This document shows, piece by piece, positions 6,582 through 6,644 of a stretch of 6,644 nucleotides of DNA. Location: positions 1 to 6,644 of the forward strand of contig CATEMS010000076.1 in NCBI GenBank assembly GCA_949507465.1, given 5' to 3'. This stretch comes from Flavobacteriaceae bacterium. Its GTDB lineage: Bacteria > Bacteroidota > Bacteroidia > Flavobacteriales > Flavobacteriaceae. Each line of letters starts with the position of its first letter. Position 1 is the stretch's first letter. The position numbers and the translations under genes were made by a program. Under the pieces are notes generated by a model, which did no database searches, was not told the origin of the DNA, and saw only the letters and a list, made by a program, of their open reading frames with translations.

Positions 6582-6644
6582 ATTAATTATATATAGTGGA
6601 GTTTTGGAAGTATTGTTTGTTGCCCTTGTTTAGGCGCCCATAAA
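6582..6644 (-). other. Upstream edge of the ricT operon, no gene resolved
   Basis: These 63 bp lie before the ricT-like ATG. They are AT-rich near the start codon (tatatataattaat) and have no evident Shine-Dalgarno. All three minus-strand frames enter from the right edge and stop here (TAA at 6630-6632, 6583-6585 or 6587-6589), so the end of an upstream co-directional gene may be present, but its frame cannot be chosen. I see no clear promoter or terminator hairpin. Confidence 0.4.

Noticed and set aside
6583..6644. C-terminal fragment of an upstream gene at the right edge
   Set aside because: All three minus-strand frames enter from the edge and stop within it, and none of the short peptides is recognisable, so no call is made.
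1..6644. CRISPR array, mobile element, tRNA, riboswitch or defence system
   Set aside because: No spaced direct repeats, transposase, terminal inverted repeats or recognisable structured RNA were seen; nearly all of the window is occupied by housekeeping-type genes.

Overview
This window looks like an ordinary chromosomal stretch of a Flavobacteriia-type Bacteroidota, probably a marine or gliding flavobacterium. The evidence is a clear GldH gliding-motility lipoprotein, a RicT/PSP1-domain protein directly upstream of it, a Bacteroidota-style class A penicillin-binding protein, AT-rich composition, and start codons preceded by A-rich sequence rather than strong Shine-Dalgarno motifs. No genus can be named from the sequence alone.

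Layout from left to right. (1) Positions 1-1004, plus strand: the 3' part of a fused, two-cassette oligopeptide/dipeptide ABC transporter ATPase. The window cuts into the end of its first cassette and holds the complete second cassette. (2) Positions 1007-2390, minus strand: a two-gene scoB/scoA unit for a 3-oxoacid CoA-transferase, converging on the ABC gene with only 2 bp between the stop codons. (3) Positions 2391-2467: a short gap with a strong hairpin and T-tract, the terminator of the next operon. (4) Positions 2468-6581, minus strand: a compact operon transcribed right to left, ricT-like (PSP1) -> gldH -> penicillin-binding protein 1A. ricT and gldH overlap by one base (TAATG), and gldH and pbp1A are 86 bp apart. 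(5) Positions 6582-6644: upstream edge with no resolvable gene.

The ricT-gldH-pbp1A unit joins a probable RNA-processing/regulatory factor, an envelope lipoprotein needed for gliding (a function linked to type IX secretion) and a peptidoglycan polymerase, so its theme is cell-envelope biogenesis. The CoA-transferase pair serves acyl-CoA/ketoacid catabolism and seems to be a separate transcription unit. The ABC ATPase would power peptide import, but its partners are not in view.

I found no CRISPR array, IS element, tRNA or rRNA, phage gene, toxin-antitoxin pair or defence cassette, and no sign of an undescribed system. Points worth a second look are mostly architectural: the fused ABC protein whose internal Met can be mistaken for a start, over-long default starts for both CoA-transferase subunits, the crowded terminator/leader before scoA, the 1-nt ricT/gldH coupling, the extra Cys-rich head and basic tail of RicT, and slippage-prone homopolymers at the start of pbp1A and gldH.
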